Assembly: GCA_933207985.1 (NCBI GenBank)
Contig: OW240921.1
Coordinates: forward strand, 22,976,257-23,040,256
Origin: Pelobates cultripes
Taxonomy: Eukaryota > Chordata > Amphibia > Anura > Pelobatidae
Direction of reading: 5' to 3'
DNA length: 64,000 nt
Position numbers and translations under genes: made by a program. The first letter of the stretch is position 1. Every line of letters starts with the position of its first letter. The notes beneath the pieces are model-generated. The model had not been told where the DNA came from. It saw nothing but the letters and a program-made list of their open reading frames with translations, and made no database searches. Positions 1 through 9,927 of this stretch are shown in pieces.

Positions 1-145
1 TATACCTCGGACACCCCTACACCCCCAGGTTCGTAGCCAACAAAGAGCTAGAACCAACCAATCCTTAACTCCATCCGGCCTAAACCTCGGCCTGTCCATT
101 TCAAATTCCACGCAAGTTCCAATATATACACCGCCCTGTTCCGCC
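1..145 (-). repeat. B2 split direct repeat of the Ngaro element (partial)
   Basis: These 145 bases match 659-803 with one visible difference (caac versus cacc near position 41). The repeat is cut by the window edge, so its true length is unknown. Confidence 0.9.
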
Positions 146-187
146 GCTGTGACCAAGCGGAACTGCAAACTAGGGAGGGTGGGTGGG

Positions 188-372
188 ACAATCTACAGGT
201 AAGAGAGGCTCCAGTTAAAATGGCCCCTATTCTAATATGGCTGCTCTTTATATCCCTACTCTCCACCCCCCAAAACATCACTCCCAAAACCCTTCCCACA
301 AACTTAAGCCCATGCCCACTCCCTGGCTCTGTCAAGGCCCACTCCCCACACTGCGTTGCTCCATGGGCTACC
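188..372 (-). repeat. A2 split direct repeat of the Ngaro element
   Basis: This 185-base segment is repeated, apparently without change, at 6250-6434. It lies between the two B copies, as expected for the A2 unit of a Ngaro element. It contains the motif acaatctacaggtaagagag at its start on the plus strand. Confidence 0.9.
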
Positions 373-803
373 TGACATTTGCACAGTCGTTATTCAGCAT
401 GTGCTACCCCTTACACTTAAATAAAACACTGACACCGATAATTCTGTTGGAGTATAAAGTCCACAGCTTTATTAATTAATTATAATAAATTAACATAATC
501 TAGGGTCATTGTCCTACTAGACATTATGTTACTATGCCCCCACACAGTACCCCTGACAATGACCCTAGCAATTCAACAATAAATAACAACAAATAACATA
601 TAACTTGAAACACACGGCCTACCAAAGAGGCCCCATATCGTCCAGTTAACTGTAGGGGTATACCTCGGACACCCCTACACCCCCAGGTTCGTAGCCACCA
701 AAGAGCTAGAACCAACCAATCCTTAACTCCATCCGGCCTAAACCTCGGCCTGTCCATTTCAAATTCCACGCAAGTTCCAATATATACACCGCCCTGTTCC
801 GCC
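373..803 (-). repeat. B1 split direct repeat and junction to A2
   Basis: Positions 659-803 duplicate 1-145. The part from 373 to 658 is AT-rich, has no convincing ORF and should be the inner part of the B unit; its second copy would lie before the window start. It would contribute the 3' untranslated region of the element. Confidence 0.75.
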
Positions 804-858
804 ACAGCACATGGCTTGACCCCCTTAAGCTAATGTGCGACCCCCACCTAAACAGGGC

Positions 859-1409
859 CTATGCTATACCATCCTGAAAACCTAGGTTCAGCAAATCATT
901 CCCCACATCCGATAGGTGAATACCATCCCTCCTAAAATATCCCGGCAGCATACCCTCTAATTCCCTATGCCTCACCACCACGCCCCCCGACCGTCTAATA
1001 AAGACTGACATAATTTTGTTGACCTTACCCCTAGATCGAGCTATTGCAGCTGGATCCCTGGCGTGTTTCCACGTAAAGCGAGGCACCATCTCAGACCAAA
1101 CTACGACCACGCCAGGAACCAGCTCCCTCAGCCGATCCATATCCCTCTTCATTTTCCGAACCAGTAACCTTTGAGGAATCAAGCCCAGATCGTTCCCACC
1201 TCCGTGGACCAGTACCACGTCTGGGACCGCCCCCCCGACAACTTTTTAAATAACGCGCTGCAGAGACCCTGCCAGCTAGCGCCCCTCAAACCAAGCCATG
1301 ATAATTCCACTCGTTCCAAAGGAAAGCCCAGCTGCGTTCCGCATCTTCGAACTGCGGCTCTCTTCTGCGCCCAGTACACATACGAGTGTCCCATCAACCA
1401 AACTTTCAA
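859..1409 (-). pseudogene. SGNH/GDSL-type hydrolase ORF of the Ngaro element, one frame break
   Basis: Two overlapping minus-strand frames together give an SGNH hydrolase. The first (1409-1179) starts MKVWLMGHSYVYWAQ and carries the block I nucleophile serine in GHS. The second (1218-859) carries block III GGGND and block V DGIHLS, which supply the Asn, Asp and His of the family. The frame changes near 1220-1240, next to a run of seven C on the plus strand, so a homopolymer indel or an assembly error is possible. The ORF begins about 80 bases after the recombinase stop. Esterase-like SGNH domains are known in some vertebrate Ngaro elements and in CR1-type LINEs; their role in transposition is not established. 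The fold and lost frame are inferred from motifs only. Confidence 0.78.
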
Positions 1410-1485
1410 ACCTGAAAGGAAATAAAATTAGTTGCGAGGAGACAAATGCCCCCCCCCCTTTCCCAATTTCCTAACCAACGCTTAC

Positions 1486-2456
1486 TTACACCAGCCTGTC
1501 AGGCCTCACATACGTGCGGAACCGCATGGATTCCCACCTCCCGATCCGCTTAATCCGCTCGTCCCCCAAACCTAGGCGTGCTGCCTCCGTCGCTGCGCCT
1601 ATGCGGAACGAGTGCGTCCCAAATTGCTTGGGCTCCAAGCCCAGCCTCTGTAAACCCGCTCGAAAAACCCGCAGAAATTGGAAGCGGGACAGCGCCGTCC
1701 CATCAGCATGCAGGAAAAAACTACCAGCCATCCCGGGACGGACCTCCAAGTACCGCGCCCCGCAAGCCACCGGGCACGCCCTTGAACCCGGTCGTACAAC
1801 ACCACAGAGCACCCTTTACCAAACACGTCTGTTTTAGAGCGGCGCAACCTGATCCGCACCCTGTCGTTGCATAAGTCCACGTCGTCGAGCAGCAATCCGC
1901 CGGCCCCTTTCCTGTTGGGGCTCACCAGCTCGCCAATCCGGAAGGCTCCGAAGAACGCCCATACAAACGCTCCCGAAAATAGCGCCACCTCAAAAGGGGA
2001 ATGACACAACCCAGCCAACGCTCCTAACAACCCTTGCAACACCGAGAACGACACCGGTCTTCTCGTGTCCCCAAACTTCTTACCCTTCCGTAAACCTCGT
2101 ATCGCCTGACGTATCATGAAATTCTTAGTAATGTCCTCCCAACCATTGAACTTAAATAAAAAGGCCAGGGCAGACATATACCTGTCCACCATGGCCGGCG
2201 AAGCCTGTCTTGAGAACAGGCGACACAGCAACCATAGCAGCACGTCCCCCCGCTGCCCCTCCGAAAAAACACCTCCTACCTGTTGAACAGTCTCCTCCCA
2301 TTCCTTCCAAACCTTAACATAAGACGACCACGTGCTTGGCGCCAATGAGTTCCTTATGTACTCCCCAAGCATGACGTCCCGAGCCGCCACATCTCGTCCG
2401 GGCATGCTTGCCCCATCTCCTGGGCGTCCGGCGCCGCTTCCCGGAATCGTTCCCAC
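1486..2456 (-). pseudogene. Tyrosine recombinase (YR) of the Ngaro element, one frame break
   Basis: The N-terminal part (frame from 2456) holds the core-binding region (SLAPSTWSSYVKVWKEWEE) and the first catalytic arginine region (FGAFRIGEL). The C-terminal part (1812-1486) holds the HxxR motif as THSFRIGAA, then GRWES and the region of the nucleophile tyrosine (FRTYVRPDRLV). The two parts lie in different frames and join near 1800. The start overlaps the end of the RT ORF (2354-2456). A tyrosine recombinase would integrate the circular DNA copy of the element without target duplication. All catalytic positions look kept, so the frame break is the only obvious lesion. Confidence 0.85.
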
Positions 2457-4141
2457 TGAAAACGAGAAAGCGCATCAGCCACCACATTCAACATACCAGG
2501 GATGTGCTTAGCCCTAAACACCACATTGAAGGACATGCAAAGAAGTACAAACCGCCGCAACAAACACAAGACCGGGGGGGAAGACGCAGACAAACTGTTT
2601 ATCGCCTGCACCACAGCCATGTTATCCGAGTGGAACACGATGTGCCTGTTTGCCAACGCCGGCCCCCATAAACCCATCGCAACCACGACCGGAAATAATT
2701 CCAAAAACGCCAAATTCCTTATTAGCGGGCTTTCTTTCCACGCTGCAGGCCACTCCTCAGCGCACCAATTACCCGCAAGATAAGCCCCAAAACCGACACT
2801 GCCTGAAGCGTCAGTGTACAGCCCCACCTCTGCTGCCGCCGCCGGTTCCCTAAAGAACACCTTGCCATTAAAATCCTGTAGGAACCGGACCCACACCCTT
2901 AAGTCCGCCTTCATATCCGCTGAGACCCTAACGTAGTGCGATGGCCAGCGCACCCCACTTGTCGCACGTGCCAGTCGCTTACAGAAAACCCTCCCCATTG
3001 GTATCACCGGGCACGCGAAGTTCAGGCTCCCCACCAATGATTGAAGCCCCCGCAGCGTCACCTTCTTAGCCCTCCCTACCGTGGCCACCCGCTCCCTCAG
3101 ATCCACTAGTTTGTCTGAAGGTAACCGACATTCGCCACTCACGGAATCGATTTCCAAACCCAAAAAACTAAGGCACGTTGTGGGCCCAACCGTCTTGTCT
3201 CCCGCCAAGGGAACCCCGAAAGAGTGTGCAACCCAGTGAAACACTTCCAACACCTGTCTACACCGGCCCGTTCCCTGCGGGCCGACACAGAGGAAGTCGT
3301 CAAGATAGTGCACCACCGCACCCCCTGCCGATTCCTTCCGCACCACCCATTCCAAAAACGTGCTAAATTTCTCAAAATAAGCGCACGATATGGAACAGCC
3401 CATTGGTAAACACAGATCCACAAAATAACCCCCATCAAGGTAGCACCCAAGCAAATGATGGCATTTGGGGTGTAGAGGGAGCAGCCGGAAGGCTGCCTCC
3501 ACGTCCACTTTCGCCATCAGCGCCCCTCGCCACATTCTCCGTACCAACTCGACAGCCTTGTCGAATGACGTATAAGAGACGGAGCTGAGGGCCGCGTCAA
3601 TGTCATCATTTACCGATGCCCCTTTTGGGTACGATAAATGATGTATCAACCTGAACTTACCCGCTTCCTTCTTGGGAACCACGCCGAGTGGGGATATCCG
3701 TAGGTCGACCAATGGCGGCTCCAAGAATGGGCCCGCCATTCTCCCCAGCTGCACTTCCTTGCTCAACTTCTCCCGCGCTACCCCCGGGTGCTCCCGGACT
3801 GACTTGAGATTACCACACATCGTTCCCGGTCCCCTAACCACGAAGGGAATAACAAACCCTTCTCGAAATCCCTGCCACAAAAAGACCGCATCCGCCCTAT
3901 TGGCGTACTGCCTTAGCCAAGGCAACATCACGTCTACTTTCACTGGGGATGCCCCCAGCGGTAACAGCGGGGGGCGCTGCCCCTCCGGACCCCCCACCCC
4001 CTCCAAGCTTACCTTTCTTGAAGCACCGGCTGGCGCCATGCGCCCCCCCGCAGCCGGAACATTCGTGTCTGAACCTGCAGGAATTCCCCCACTTGCAGTT
4101 TCCCTCGTTGTACAGAAGCCTTTCTTTTGCCCAGCCGACAC
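2354..4141 (-). CDS. pol: Reverse transcriptase-RNase H polyprotein of the Ngaro element
   Basis: This is a 595-residue open frame. The RT palm motif A is KVDVEAAF (residues 211-218) and motif C is YLDDF (279-283), so the catalytic aspartates are present. The RNase H domain follows, with YTDAS (442-446), LELFP (480-484), HSDN (504-507) and ADALSR (555-560), giving the usual D-E-D-D set. There is no methyltransferase-like domain after RNase H, which fits Ngaro rather than DIRS1. The first 245 bases overlap the gag frame, so translation may use a frameshift or its own start; the start at 4141 is simply the first Met of the open frame. Confidence 0.92.
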   Translation of the reverse strand: MSAGQKKGFCTTRETASGGIPAGSDTNVPAAGGRMAPAGASRKVSLEGVGGPEGQRPPLLPLGASPVKVDVMLPWLRQYANRADAVFLWQGFREGFVIPFVVRGPGTMCGNLKSVREHPGVAREKLSKEVQLGRMAGPFLEPPLVDLRISPLGVVPKKEAGKFRLIHHLSYPKGASVNDDIDAALSSVSYTSFDKAVELVRRMWRGALMAKVDVEAAFRLLPLHPKCHHLLGCYLDGGYFVDLCLPMGCSISCAYFEKFSTFLEWVVRKESAGGAVVHYLDDFLCVGPQGTGRCRQVLEVFHWVAHSFGVPLAGDKTVGPTTCLSFLGLEIDSVSGECRLPSDKLVDLRERVATVGRAKKVTLRGLQSLVGSLNFACPVIPMGRVFCKRLARATSGVRWPSHYVRVSADMKADLRVWVRFLQDFNGKVFFREPAAAAEVGLYTDASGSVGFGAYLAGNWCAEEWPAAWKESPLIRNLAFLELFPVVVAMGLWGPALANRHIVFHSDNMAVVQAINSLSASSPPVLCLLRRFVLLCMSFNVVFRAKHIPGMLNVVADALSRFQWERFREAAPDAQEMGQACPDEMWRLGTSCLGST

Positions 4142-6218
4142 AGCACCCCCTGCGGCCGTGCCGGCTGTCCCAAGAAAAGGGCGCAGCCTTTTGAGCCATC
4201 ATAAGGCGCATCCATAACGGCAGATCCATTTGATCCCACCGCATGCTCGTGTTCACCGCTAGCCGTTGTCGAAATTGCTCGTCATACCTCCACCACGCCA
4301 ATCCCCCGTATGTTCGATATGCATCGCCTATCCCATCCAAGTAGCAAAAAAGTTCTGAGCAACGCCCCGGGTTCTTTTCCCCTATCACGCTAGCCAGAAT
4401 ACAGAAAGCCCGTAGCCAATTCCCAAAAGTTTTCGGTATCTTGCGATACCTCCGCCTTTTTTCCTCCTCCTCTTTCTTGGCGTCCTTTTTATCCTCCTCT
4501 TTCAAGTCCAAGAATTCCTCGAGGGGAAGAAGGGAAAAGATCTCCACAAACTCACCTTTCCAAATCTTATCCTTTACCTCTGTTTTTAAGTGGCACCCCA
4601 GGGGGCCCGCAAAGGACACGTGCACGTTTTGCCGCGCCGCATCCGCGACCTCGCTACCCCCTTCCGTGGATTCTCCCCCACCATCGGTCAACCCCGCCGA
4701 CCCCGTCGCGTCGCCGGCCTCGCCTCCATGTGTCCCCACGGGTACCGCCCCCGCGTGCTCCACCGCCGCGTCCCGACTACCTTCCTGCGACCATACCCGC
4801 CCGAATTCCGAGGGGGACCCACCCTTGTCCGACCAAGCGTCTAAAAATACTTTCAAATCACTCAACAACTGTCCAGAGTGTCGTGCATGTGTTGACTCAC
4901 CGCTCAAGCCCCTGGCCGCAGCTGGCCGCAGGGGTGTCGTCCTTCCGCCCACCATTCCGGGTGCCGGAGTGTCGTGTTGTCGCCGACTCCCATCCGCCTG
5001 GTCCCGCCTCGAGACCGTAGGGGTAGTGCTCCATGACCTGCAGGGAGAAGAAAACCTGGGTAGTCTGTTCAGAGTAGGGTCTACCCGCCCTTCCTCCCCA
5101 CGTTCCCGCTGCCTTGCAGAACGACTCCCCCTGTAATCCGCTCCCCTTGATTGAACCTGTACTCTCCTGTCTGGCGAATCAGACGTGCTACGTCGACTCC
5201 TCTGCCTTCTATCCCTAGACGGGGACCTCCCGCAGCCTTCCCTGCAACAGGACCTAGTTGCGCTGCATCTGCTCCGCACTGGTGACCTCTCCCCGCTTCC
5301 TCGACTCCCTGCTCTGCTCCTCGTGCTGCTGCGCCTGGCGCTCACGCTGCGCCGTTCCGTTCTCCTCTCACTCCTTGCGTCCTCTCCGTCCCTATGCTGA
5401 CCCTGGGAGCAGCCAGAAGGACCCTCCCGCCTGCCGCCACCACCCCTGTCACCTCCCTCCAGGGTGGGTCTACGTCTGTCTCCCGCTGCTGTTGCGCCTG
5501 GCTTCCCTCTAGCCGTCCTTCCCGTTAATGCATCCTGTCCCTGGCTGATCGCCGTGCGCCCTGATCCAGCCACCTCCTGCGCACTAAAGCCACCACCGAC
5601 ATCCTCCCTCCTGACCCCTGCCTGGGCCGTCCCTGCGCTGACCTCGCCGCCCCAGCCTCCCCCAGACCCATGGGGGGCTGCTCTTGTCTCCACACTCCCC
5701 ATAACCACATCCTCCTGCCCCACAGCGGTGCCAATGGTGGCTGACTCACCGGGACGTTCCAGCTCTGTAATCCCGCCCACGTGACCGTCCTCCGACCTGG
5801 CCGCCGACCCGGCCGCCGAATTGGAAGCCACCGCTCCATCTCCCCTGCCTGCCGCCGACCCGCGCGGCGTGCATCGACCAGCTGCCGGGTGCTTTACGGC
5901 CGTCCGCGCCAGACCGCAGCCGCGCCTGCCAGCCCGAGCCGTGCTCCTTCCCGGCTCCACGACCGGGACCTCTCCTGCCCCCGTGGACGTTCCTCCTCCC
6001 TCTGAAGGGCTTCTACGGCGTCTCGCCGCGGGCCCAGCACCCGGGCTCAGCCGCTGCGGCGGCCTCGTCCTCCTGGCCGGTCGTCGCGCTGCCACCGTTG
6101 CGGAAGGCCCGGCGGCCCCCAGCTGCTGATGTAGCCATTCGAGGCCACGGTCCCTCACGGTCGCCCGCACTCCCTCCAGAAGCTCCTCCAACGCTGCCAT
6201 CGACCTGCAGGGAAACAA
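3897..6218 (-). CDS. gag: Gag-like ORF1 of the Ngaro element with SR-rich tract and zinc knuckles
   Basis: This 773-residue open frame precedes and overlaps the RT frame. Residues 1-250 are basic and low in complexity. Residues about 282-351 form an arginine/serine-rich tract with many RS and SR pairs, like splicing-factor RS domains. A conserved-looking globular block (about 536-681, with an acidic/basic KEEEEKRRR stretch inside) may be the capsid-like part. Residues about 682-732 hold a C-x5-C-x3-H unit (GNCKWGNSCRFRH) followed by CSGCGG...C, probably nucleic-acid-binding zinc fingers. The role in particle formation and RNA binding is inferred from position and from Gag proteins in general. 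Confidence 0.82.
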   Translation of the reverse strand: MFPCRSMAALEELLEGVRATVRDRGLEWLHQQLGAAGPSATVAARRPARRTRPPQRLSPGAGPAARRRRSPSEGGGTSTGAGEVPVVEPGRSTARAGRRGCGLARTAVKHPAAGRCTPRGSAAGRGDGAVASNSAAGSAARSEDGHVGGITELERPGESATIGTAVGQEDVVMGSVETRAAPHGSGGGWGGEVSAGTAQAGVRREDVGGGFSAQEVAGSGRTAISQGQDALTGRTARGKPGATAAGDRRRPTLEGGDRGGGGRREGPSGCSQGQHRDGEDARSERRTERRSVSARRSSTRSRAGSRGSGERSPVRSRCSATRSCCREGCGRSPSRDRRQRSRRSTSDSPDRRVQVQSRGADYRGSRSARQRERGEEGRVDPTLNRLPRFSSPCRSWSTTPTVSRRDQADGSRRQHDTPAPGMVGGRTTPLRPAAARGLSGESTHARHSGQLLSDLKVFLDAWSDKGGSPSEFGRVWSQEGSRDAAVEHAGAVPVGTHGGEAGDATGSAGLTDGGGESTEGGSEVADAARQNVHVSFAGPLGCHLKTEVKDKIWKGEFVEIFSLLPLEEFLDLKEEDKKDAKKEEEEKRRRYRKIPKTFGNWLRAFCILASVIGEKNPGRCSELFCYLDGIGDAYRTYGGLAWWRYDEQFRQRLAVNTSMRWDQMDLPLWMRLMMAQKAAPFSWDSRHGRRGCCVGWAKERLLYNEGNCKWGNSCRFRHECSGCGGAHGASRCFKKGKLGGGGGSGGAAPPAVTAGGIPSESRRDVALAKAVRQ

Positions 6219-6249
6219 AGAAAAAGGGGGGGAACCTCTCTGGCCTGCA

Positions 6250-6434
6250 ACAATCTACAGGTAAGAGAGGCTCCAGTTAAAATGGCCCCTATTCTAATAT
6301 GGCTGCTCTTTATATCCCTACTCTCCACCCCCCAAAACATCACTCCCAAAACCCTTCCCACAAACTTAAGCCCATGCCCACTCCCTGGCTCTGTCAAGGC
6401 CCACTCCCCACACTGCGTTGCTCCATGGGCTACC
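6250..6434 (-). repeat. A1 split direct repeat, 5' end of the Ngaro element
   Basis: This is the first A copy, matching 188-372 over 185 bases. It lies just upstream of the gag start, so it should hold the promoter and 5' untranslated region. On the minus strand the unit contains the sequence catattagaataggggcc and a downstream tataaagagc. Confidence 0.88.
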
Positions 6435-7246
6435 GTCCTCTTCTTCCTGCCATCCTAGCCCTCCCTCCTCACATGACAGGACAAAGGGCAAAGTTCAATA
6501 TCTCAAAACTTATAGCAAAACAGTAAAATATAGCAAGCTTTTACATCCATTTTACAGTTACCCTTTCATCATGTCAAGATCAGATGCTAACTCGCAAACT
6601 GCGAGGCAAGAACACCGTATACTCCTTAAAGACATATTACCAGGAATGAGAGTGGCCGGACCTCGTATAAAGATATGAGGTATAGGATTTAGGATATTCG
6701 GATACAGGCCTAGGTCAGCAGTGGAGATTACTCAATTACTCTACAAACCTCTTTGTTTCAATAAACCCTCTAACAAACAGGGCCATACAGAAACTGGTGT
6801 ATTTATTTTGAGATCACAAGACAATTTTAGCCCTATTTAGAGTTTGAATTAAAATGCATGGGTTGAGCACAGAGCATGGCTTGAGTAGATATAATCTGCA
6901 CAAAATGCAAACCACAATTTCTGCCACAAAGTTTTTATAGATTGCTCAAAAAATGACTTGGATTGCTTATGGAAAACAAAGATGTCCCTTACCTGGGACT
7001 GTGGGTACCAGTCACAGCCTCCACAGTACCAGGAGTTCATTTAAGGAGCTTCCATTAGCTACCCTGAGCTAAGTCCTATCGTGTACAGTTGGTTCATGAG
7101 AACACCAGCTGAGCGCTCTCAATGAGTTAAACACTGCACTGATCTTTTTCACTGCACAGAGCTTATGTCTCTCCTGGAAGAGGTAAAAATAAATTAGGTC
7201 CAGGCACTCAGGATTGGTGCAGGAAGGCAGGTATATTGGAGCAAAA

Positions 7247-7285
7247 AGTGCAACGTTTCAGCCTACACAGAGGCCTTTATCAAGC
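7247..7285 (-). repeat. Degenerate Penelope-type hammerhead-like motif
   Basis: On the minus strand the order is TTGATAA, a GGCC/GGCT stem with an eight-base loop, then GAAAC and GTT. This resembles a hammerhead core (CUGANGA ... GAAA ... GUH), but the first core block is mutated and stem I does not pair well. It is probably a decayed copy of the kind of repeat described at 11480-11522. Confidence 0.35.
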
Positions 7286-7885
7286 TAAACACTGCACTGA
7301 GCTTGTTTCTCTCTCGGAAGAGGTGACCAGTGACTGCCAGAGGCCAATTAAGTTGGTAACTTCTTACCCTGAGAGGGAGCCAAGGCACTCTTTGTAGTGG
7401 TTGTAGTATATGAAATGTTTCTTGAGAAAAGTCTTTACAATCTCTTATAGTTCAACTATGTATAAAAAGTTAAGGACAATTTGCCAGAGTTTCTATTTCT
7501 AATTCTATTGTGCCCAGGTAGTGTTTACAAATGAAAGCCATACACCAACTCCCAGTGCCCTGCACAATGTAGCCATTATCTTGACTGTCACTGGAGAATG
7601 ATGAGTAAAACTTATTTCTTTGAATTTTAATGCACACAGGGGACCTGAATAACAATAGGAACAAGGGCACTACAGCGTTAGAAATACAGATTTGTTTTCC
7701 TAACACTATAGTGTTCTTTTAATGTAAGTGACACTCCAGACCCCTAAAGCATGTTAGCTTGCTGAAGTACTTTATGTGTGAAAAGTGTGTCCACTTTTAT
7801 CATTTTATGAAAAGTGCAGATTTAAATAATAATTGTCAATTTTATAAATTATCCTTGTTAAATTCTACCCCAAGGGTACCAGGTT

Positions 7886-8087
7886 CCGTTACTGGCTGGA
7901 TTGCTTAGGTCAGTGGAGGTAAACGCAAGAGGCAGCAATTGCTCAGATCACGTGCCTTGTTGACACCTCCCCCCTCCCAACCGTCTGTCAATCACACAAG
8001 CGGTCCTTATTCTAACTGGATTGCTTAGCTCAGTGGAACTAAACTCAAGAGGCAGCATTTGCTCAGAGCACCTGACTTGCAAAGACT
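7886..8087. repeat. Imperfect direct repeat, two units about 130 bases apart
   Basis: The blocks around 7890-7955 and 8018-8085 share the order ctggattgcttag, tcagtgga, caagaggcagca and tgctcaga. They look like an old local duplication. Confidence 0.6.
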
Positions 8088-8536
8088 TCTCGTTGAGCTG
8101 CATTGGGTAGTTTCTGATTGGACAAACACATAAAGTCTGGAGGGTTAGAAGAGGAGGGTTTTCAAATTATGCAGAGAAGAGAGCTGCAGCTTTTTCAAGC
8201 TATTATTATATATAACCCCAAAGCAAAACACATATTTAAATGCATGCGTGTCTTTATTGGGGATATTTCTACTAAACAGTATATATATTTGTGAAAAATA
8301 AAATAAAGGGACACTCCGGGTCCCAATATAACTTTAAAGTATTTGTTGGGTTTCTGGCATATTATTATGCTGTATTTCTAATCTTTATAAATTTTGCATG
8401 AAAATATAAATGTCCATCCTCTACCGGTAGTGTACATTATCTAAATTTCACAAGGTTTTCTTACATAACAAATGTATCTGAGGAAATTGAATGGTTAAAA
8501 CTATGTACTATAACATTTTTGTTCATAGAATATAAA

Positions 8537-8562
8537 TTATATATATATATATATATATACAC
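8537..8562. repeat. TA microsatellite
   Basis: Uninterrupted alternating TA followed by a short CA stretch. Confidence 0.85.
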
Positions 8563-9404
8563 ACAAAATACACAAGCATTAGGCTGATAGAGTAGGACCT
8601 GCCAAGAATGGGGTACATTGACGTTGTGGCAGGCTTATGCAATTTATGATCATATACTGTAACTAAATCCCCATTATTTTTTGCCTAGGTGAGGTGTTTT
8701 TAAATAAAACTTTAACAATCTCTAAGATTTGAAATCATTGTTTAGTGAATAAGAGAGTGCGCTGGATTGTGTATTTTGTATATTTTGACCCAAGCAGCAC
8801 CCTATAATGTATGCATGTTCAGGTGAGTGCAGCCCTCTTGGTTTCATATATATACATACATATATTTTTTTTTCCTCATTTTTTGGGGGGCAGTGTCACT
8901 CTCAGTACACACTACATCCACGTGGATCTAAAATAACACAGAAGAGCACAGAATTTGCCATCTACCAAATTTGTTCAGAGTGAATCACGTTGAAATTTTA
9001 TATTATATGATTTTGCAAATCCTATATTTTAGAGAGCAACTGAATCCGAGAAATTAATTTGATTTTAAAGCAGACAGTGGATTGTTCCTAATGACTGAAT
9101 TGCAATAAAAGTGTCTATTTAATTAAAATGACTGTATGTGCCTTTGATAAATATGAGATTTACAAATGCAATTTGATTAGGTTAACTGATTTTTGCTGAT
9201 CTGGATAACTCCAATTTGTAATTCTTAAAACCATGCCACTTATCACTAAATAGGGAACACATAACTGCTGCAAGTATTAATACACTAGAGGTGTCAGAAA
9301 AAAATGTGGAAAGAGATAAATTAAACAGAAATAGAAATATTTATACATAATGAAACAAGAGTTCCTGAATATTTTTTTTATCCAGTGATAACCTAAATGG
9401 ATTG

Positions 9405-9482
9405 ACATGCTCATTCACAACGTGACAATGAAAACTGTCTTGCCATGCTCATTCACAACGTGACAATTAAAACTGTCTTGCC
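9405..9482. repeat. Tandem duplication of a 39-base unit
   Basis: The unit catgctcattcacaacgtga plus its continuation to ctgtcttgc occurs twice in direct succession, with one difference (aatgaaaa versus aattaaaa). Confidence 0.85.
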
Positions 9483-9819
9483 AATTCCTCAGTATTTTTC
9501 AGTAACCATCAAACAAGAAATTATATAATGGGGGATTGGAGTATTATATTAGGGGGGATTGGGCTCACTATGAAGACTAATTAAGGGGTCTCGTGAATCT
9601 GCTATGGATGTTAATCACATGTTTCTATGTATTTGTGTGTTCATTGAATTATTCATTCACAGCACATTTTGTCAGATATTCATCAATACATTCTAGAGAA
9701 CCAGGATTCCAGGAGAATATGTTTCAGGGACCTGTTTCAAGGCTGAAATTGCATCAAATTGTTTTACAATTCTGAGATACTTCCTTAGGCTATTGCCTGC
9801 AGGTTTACATCCCAACTTA

Positions 9820-9927
9820 CCTGTCAATCAAGACACATGAGATATTCATTGTGAATGGAGAAGTGTATAAATAAGAAGTTATTTCAGGACAGGGTTTACT
9901 CCTCTCTTGGCTGATCTTTCCTCCAAG
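9820..9927 (+). promoter_or_regulatory. TATA promoter and 5' UTR of lectin gene 1
   Basis: A TATA box (tataaata, 9866-9873) lies 55-62 bases before the start codon. The block from tgtcaatcaagacac to the ATG is strongly conserved in inverted order before lectin copy 2 (52409-52520), including attcattgtg, gtgtataaataagaagt and ctcctctcttgg. Conservation between the paralogues marks it as the likely core promoter; the start of transcription should be near 9895. Confidence 0.75.

Larger units (their letters stand above)
1..6434 (-). mobile_element. Ngaro-type tyrosine-recombinase retrotransposon, nearly complete
   Basis: Read on the minus strand, the element runs A1 (6434-6250), gag, RT-RNase H, tyrosine recombinase, SGNH hydrolase, B1 (803-373), A2 (372-188), B2 (145-1). 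This A1 ... B1-A2-B2 order of split direct repeats is the known hallmark of Ngaro elements within the DIRS order, which use a tyrosine recombinase instead of an integrase and leave no target-site duplication. The last repeat, B2, continues beyond the window start, so the outer 3' end is not seen. Gag and RT frames are open. The recombinase and hydrolase frames each contain one break, so this copy is recent but probably not autonomous. Confidence 0.88.
6435..9819. other. Gene-free flank between the Ngaro element and lectin gene 1
   Basis: No ORF with family features or codon structure is seen. The stretch is AT-rich and holds old repeat debris: a hammerhead-like motif near 7247-7285, a repeated block at 7886-8087, a TA run at 8537-8562 and a duplicated 39-base unit at 9405-9480. 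The sequence aaagggacactccgggtccc near 8307 resembles the end of a TTAA element. Confidence 0.5.

Noticed and set aside
4441..6129. Several plus-strand ORFs (up to 231 residues).
   Set aside because: They are shadows of the GC-rich gag frame on the minus strand.
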